Shown: piece after piece, positions 21,575-23,325 of the stretch
Position numbering within the stretch: the first letter of the stretch is position 1
Layout: each line of letters starts with the position of its first letter
Assembly (NCBI GenBank): GCA_964415865.1
Contig: CAYQBY010000025.1
Location: 1 to 23,325 of the forward strand
Source of the DNA: Thiopontia sp964415865
GTDB taxonomy: Bacteria > Pseudomonadota > Gammaproteobacteria > GCF-002020875
DNA: 23,325 nt
Direction: 5' to 3'
Made by a program: the position numbers and the translations under genes
Notes under the pieces: model-generated
What the model was told of the DNA's origin: nothing
What the model saw: only the letters and a program-made list of their open reading frames with translations
Database searches by the model: none

Positions 21575-23325
21575 TTAGATGATATTACGTGGTGCAAAGG
21601 ACATGGAGCGGAACTCCTTCTTGTACTTCGACTCACCAATCTTTTTCACCATAGCCACACCCATCTTGTAGTTGTAGTTACCACTGATCTGATCGACCAC
21701 ACGGTTCTGCAACGAGTTGTTGGGCTGGCGCATATCCAGCATATTGCCGTACATCATTCCCTTCTTGAGATGAGGGGCGATAACTGCAACAGCTGTGACC
21801 GCAGCCTTGGTTAGCTTGAGATGACCATTCTTCATCATCTCAGAGAACTGGAAGTCGTTTCCGTGAACACCGAGAATGGTATCCTTGGACTCGACCACAC
21901 GATCAGAGTAGAGCATTACCTGATCACCAGACTCAATTCCACGAGCCTTGGCATCATCAGGATGGATTTCTACCCAGTTCTCTGGCCAACGTTGAGTAAC
22001 ATAAGGACGACGCTCAACATCATCAAATCCAGACTGCCAGATCTCGTTGATACGTCCATTGGAGAACCAGAGCTCATCACCCTTGGGCGACAGCCACTCA
22101 TGGAAGTCTGCAAACAGTTTCCATGGATGCTTCTGGATATTGACCTTACCGGTCTGCGAGTTGAAGTGTGTCATCTTCTTGTTGGTCATGTTGGCACCCT
22201 GAGTGACACCCATTCTCTCCATATCTGCTTCAGTCAGCGTGGTGTCATGGAGACGCTTGGTTCCATGCAGCTCGCCGGTGTTGTAGTTATAGACAGTTGG
22301 GCCCTGGATACCCGTGGTACCAAACTCACGCATCTTCTCATGCAGGGTCTTGCCTTCACGATGTGCGGCGACCTTGATCATGTGGTAAGCCTTACGGTTG
22401 CCACGGCTGGAACGGGAAGACTCCTCACAAACCTCATTGGAGCTCTTCCAGTCAAAGCCTTCGTAACCCATGCGGCTTGCCATTCCACCGATGATCCACC
22501 AGTCTGGCATTGCCTGTCCTGGGGCATCGTAGAACTTGTTGTAGATACGGAGACGACGCTCACCATTTGATCTGGTGAAGTCTGACTCACCCCAGGTTGC
22601 AGCTGGGAAGATCACATCTGCAAAACGGGCACCGATTGGATCACGCAGATATATATCCTGATTGATCACAACCATACCGCCGGAATCAGCACGTTTCTTC
22701 AGAGTCTCGATAATCTCACCCTTATCATAGGATTTAACCTGATTGGGGTTGGCAAGGACCAGCTCATGGAACTTGTGATATAGACTCTGAGAACCGGTCA
22801 TTGCCTGGATCCAGGTGGTACCAATCACATGTGCAAAGCGGGTGTGACCGGAGACCAGATAACGATCCGTGTCGAGTGAACGACGGCGACGACCTGGACG
22901 CTTCTCAGGAGACTTGTTACGAGGATAGCTACCGCCACCTGCACCACCACGCTGGTGACCACCGAAGCGACCAACAACCTGTCCTGGACGTCCACCTGCA
23001 CCACAGATGGTAGCCAGTGAAGATACAGCATTGGTGTTACCAGTATTGTTAGACCAGTAGTAGCCCTTCTCGATACCGAATGAGGCCTTGGTTCCAGCAC
23101 CCTTATTGGTGAGCCACTCGGCAGCCTTGACGATATCTGCGCCAGAAACACCACAGATCTTCGCAGCATTCTCTACCTTGTACTCATCCTTGGACTGAAC
23201 CCACTTACTATAGCCACTGAAGCCACCCTTAACCTGGAACATGCCCCAGGTTGTACGCCACTGCCATGGGGTATTACGAGTACCCTGACCGAAGCCTGAA
23301 GAGGTCTCCCACTTGCTGTTGATCC
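21575..23325 (-). CDS. AioA/IdrA-clade molybdopterin oxidoreductase large subunit (partial)
   Basis: The last 582 residues of a DMSO-reductase-superfamily catalytic subunit; the 5' part, with any Fe-S site, is outside the window. The visible sequence resembles arsenite oxidase large subunits: INSKWETSSGFGQGTRN at the edge, NNTGNTNAVSSLATICGAGGRPG, GGHQRGGAGGGSYP, VVINQDIYLRDPIGARFADVIFPAATWGESDFTRSNGERRLRIYNKFYDAPG, and a C-terminal beta-barrel domain (WVEIHPDDAKARGIESGDQVMLYSDR). The AioA clade also contains iodate reductase (IdrA) and unassigned relatives. The C-terminal 80 residues and an Arg-rich stretch (KRPGRRRRSLD) do not match my memory of AioA, so the substrate is left open. A strong terminator follows. 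Confidence 0.8.
   Translation of the reverse strand, partial: INSKWETSSGFGQGTRNTPWQWRTTWGMFQVKGGFSGYSKWVQSKDEYKVENAAKICGVSGADIVKAAEWLTNKGAGTKASFGIEKGYYWSNNTGNTNAVSSLATICGAGGRPGQVVGRFGGHQRGGAGGGSYPRNKSPEKRPGRRRRSLDTDRYLVSGHTRFAHVIGTTWIQAMTGSQSLYHKFHELVLANPNQVKSYDKGEIIETLKKRADSGGMVVINQDIYLRDPIGARFADVIFPAATWGESDFTRSNGERRLRIYNKFYDAPGQAMPDWWIIGGMASRMGYEGFDWKSSNEVCEESSRSSRGNRKAYHMIKVAAHREGKTLHEKMREFGTTGIQGPTVYNYNTGELHGTKRLHDTTLTEADMERMGVTQGANMTNKKMTHFNSQTGKVNIQKHPWKLFADFHEWLSPKGDELWFSNGRINEIWQSGFDDVERRPYVTQRWPENWVEIHPDDAKARGIESGDQVMLYSDRVVESKDTILGVHGNDFQFSEMMKNGHLKLTKAAVTAVAVIAPHLKKGMMYGNMLDMRQPNNSLQNRVVDQISGNYNYKMGVAMVKKIGESKYKKEFRSMSFAPRNII

Noticed and set aside
21821..22570. 249-codon plus-strand frame
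   Set aside because: It lies wholly opposite the molybdopterin oxidoreductase gene, which is clearly the real one by motif content.
1..23325. CRISPR arrays, tRNA or rRNA genes, insertion sequences with transposase, prophage genes
   Set aside because: None was recognised; the only repeats are the two hairpin elements and ordinary terminators.

Overview
The window reads as a chromosomal segment of a gammaproteobacterium that respires at low or changing oxygen. The grounds are gene families and order: a full ccoNOQP-ccoGHIS set for cbb3 oxidase, an E. coli-like exonuclease I, the ubiTUV genes for oxygen-independent ubiquinone synthesis, YhcC, CnoX, and several FNR/ANR-type operators. An arsenite-oxidase-like molybdenum enzyme at the right edge suggests a respiratory specialist or chemolithotroph. 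Species cannot be named from the sequence alone.

Layout. 1-660: a HicB-like antitoxin remnant and a psiE gene on the minus strand. 700-1900: a perfect FNR box, then a di-haem cytochrome c and a DUF302 protein on the plus strand. 1917-2029: copy 1 of a hairpin repeat. 2034-7176: minus-strand assembly operon ccoG-ccoH-ccoI-ccoS plus an unrecognised membrane protein. 7286-7318: terminator. 7348-10779: minus-strand structural operon ccoN-ccoO-ccoQ-ccoP plus an extra 50-residue membrane protein. 11069-12508: sbcB on the plus strand, abutting stop-to-stop a TauD/TfdA dioxygenase (12509-13396). 13480-14400: bluB behind a cobalamin riboswitch with a likely terminator platform. 14508-15809: a YkgJ-type Cys-cluster protein and cnoX on the plus strand. 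15826-20661: minus-strand ubiquinone block ubiT, yhcC-like radical SAM, FAD hydroxylase, then (after copy 2 of the repeat and an FNR-like box) ubiU and ubiV. 20742-21269: a small unrecognised plus-strand gene with its own promoter. 21329-21472: a candidate FNR-driven small RNA on the minus strand. 21518-23325: terminator and 3' part of an AioA/IdrA-clade molybdopterin oxidoreductase, cut by the window edge.

Theme. Many of the genes concern oxygen. The cbb3 oxidase consumes the last oxygen. UbiU/UbiV/UbiT allow quinone synthesis without oxygen, while the neighbouring FAD hydroxylase and BluB need it. Perfect or near-perfect TTGAT-N4-ATCAA boxes lie before the cytochrome/DUF302 pair, before ubiUV, and in a gene-free gap.

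The gene-free gap holds the most unusual signal. A perfect box is centred 41.5 bases before a predicted start, with a TATAGT -10 element at the exact class II position. About 90 bases downstream is a strong terminator, and there is no plausible protein gene. This looks like an ANR/FNR-activated small RNA, comparable in role (not sequence) to FnrS, AniS or PhrS.
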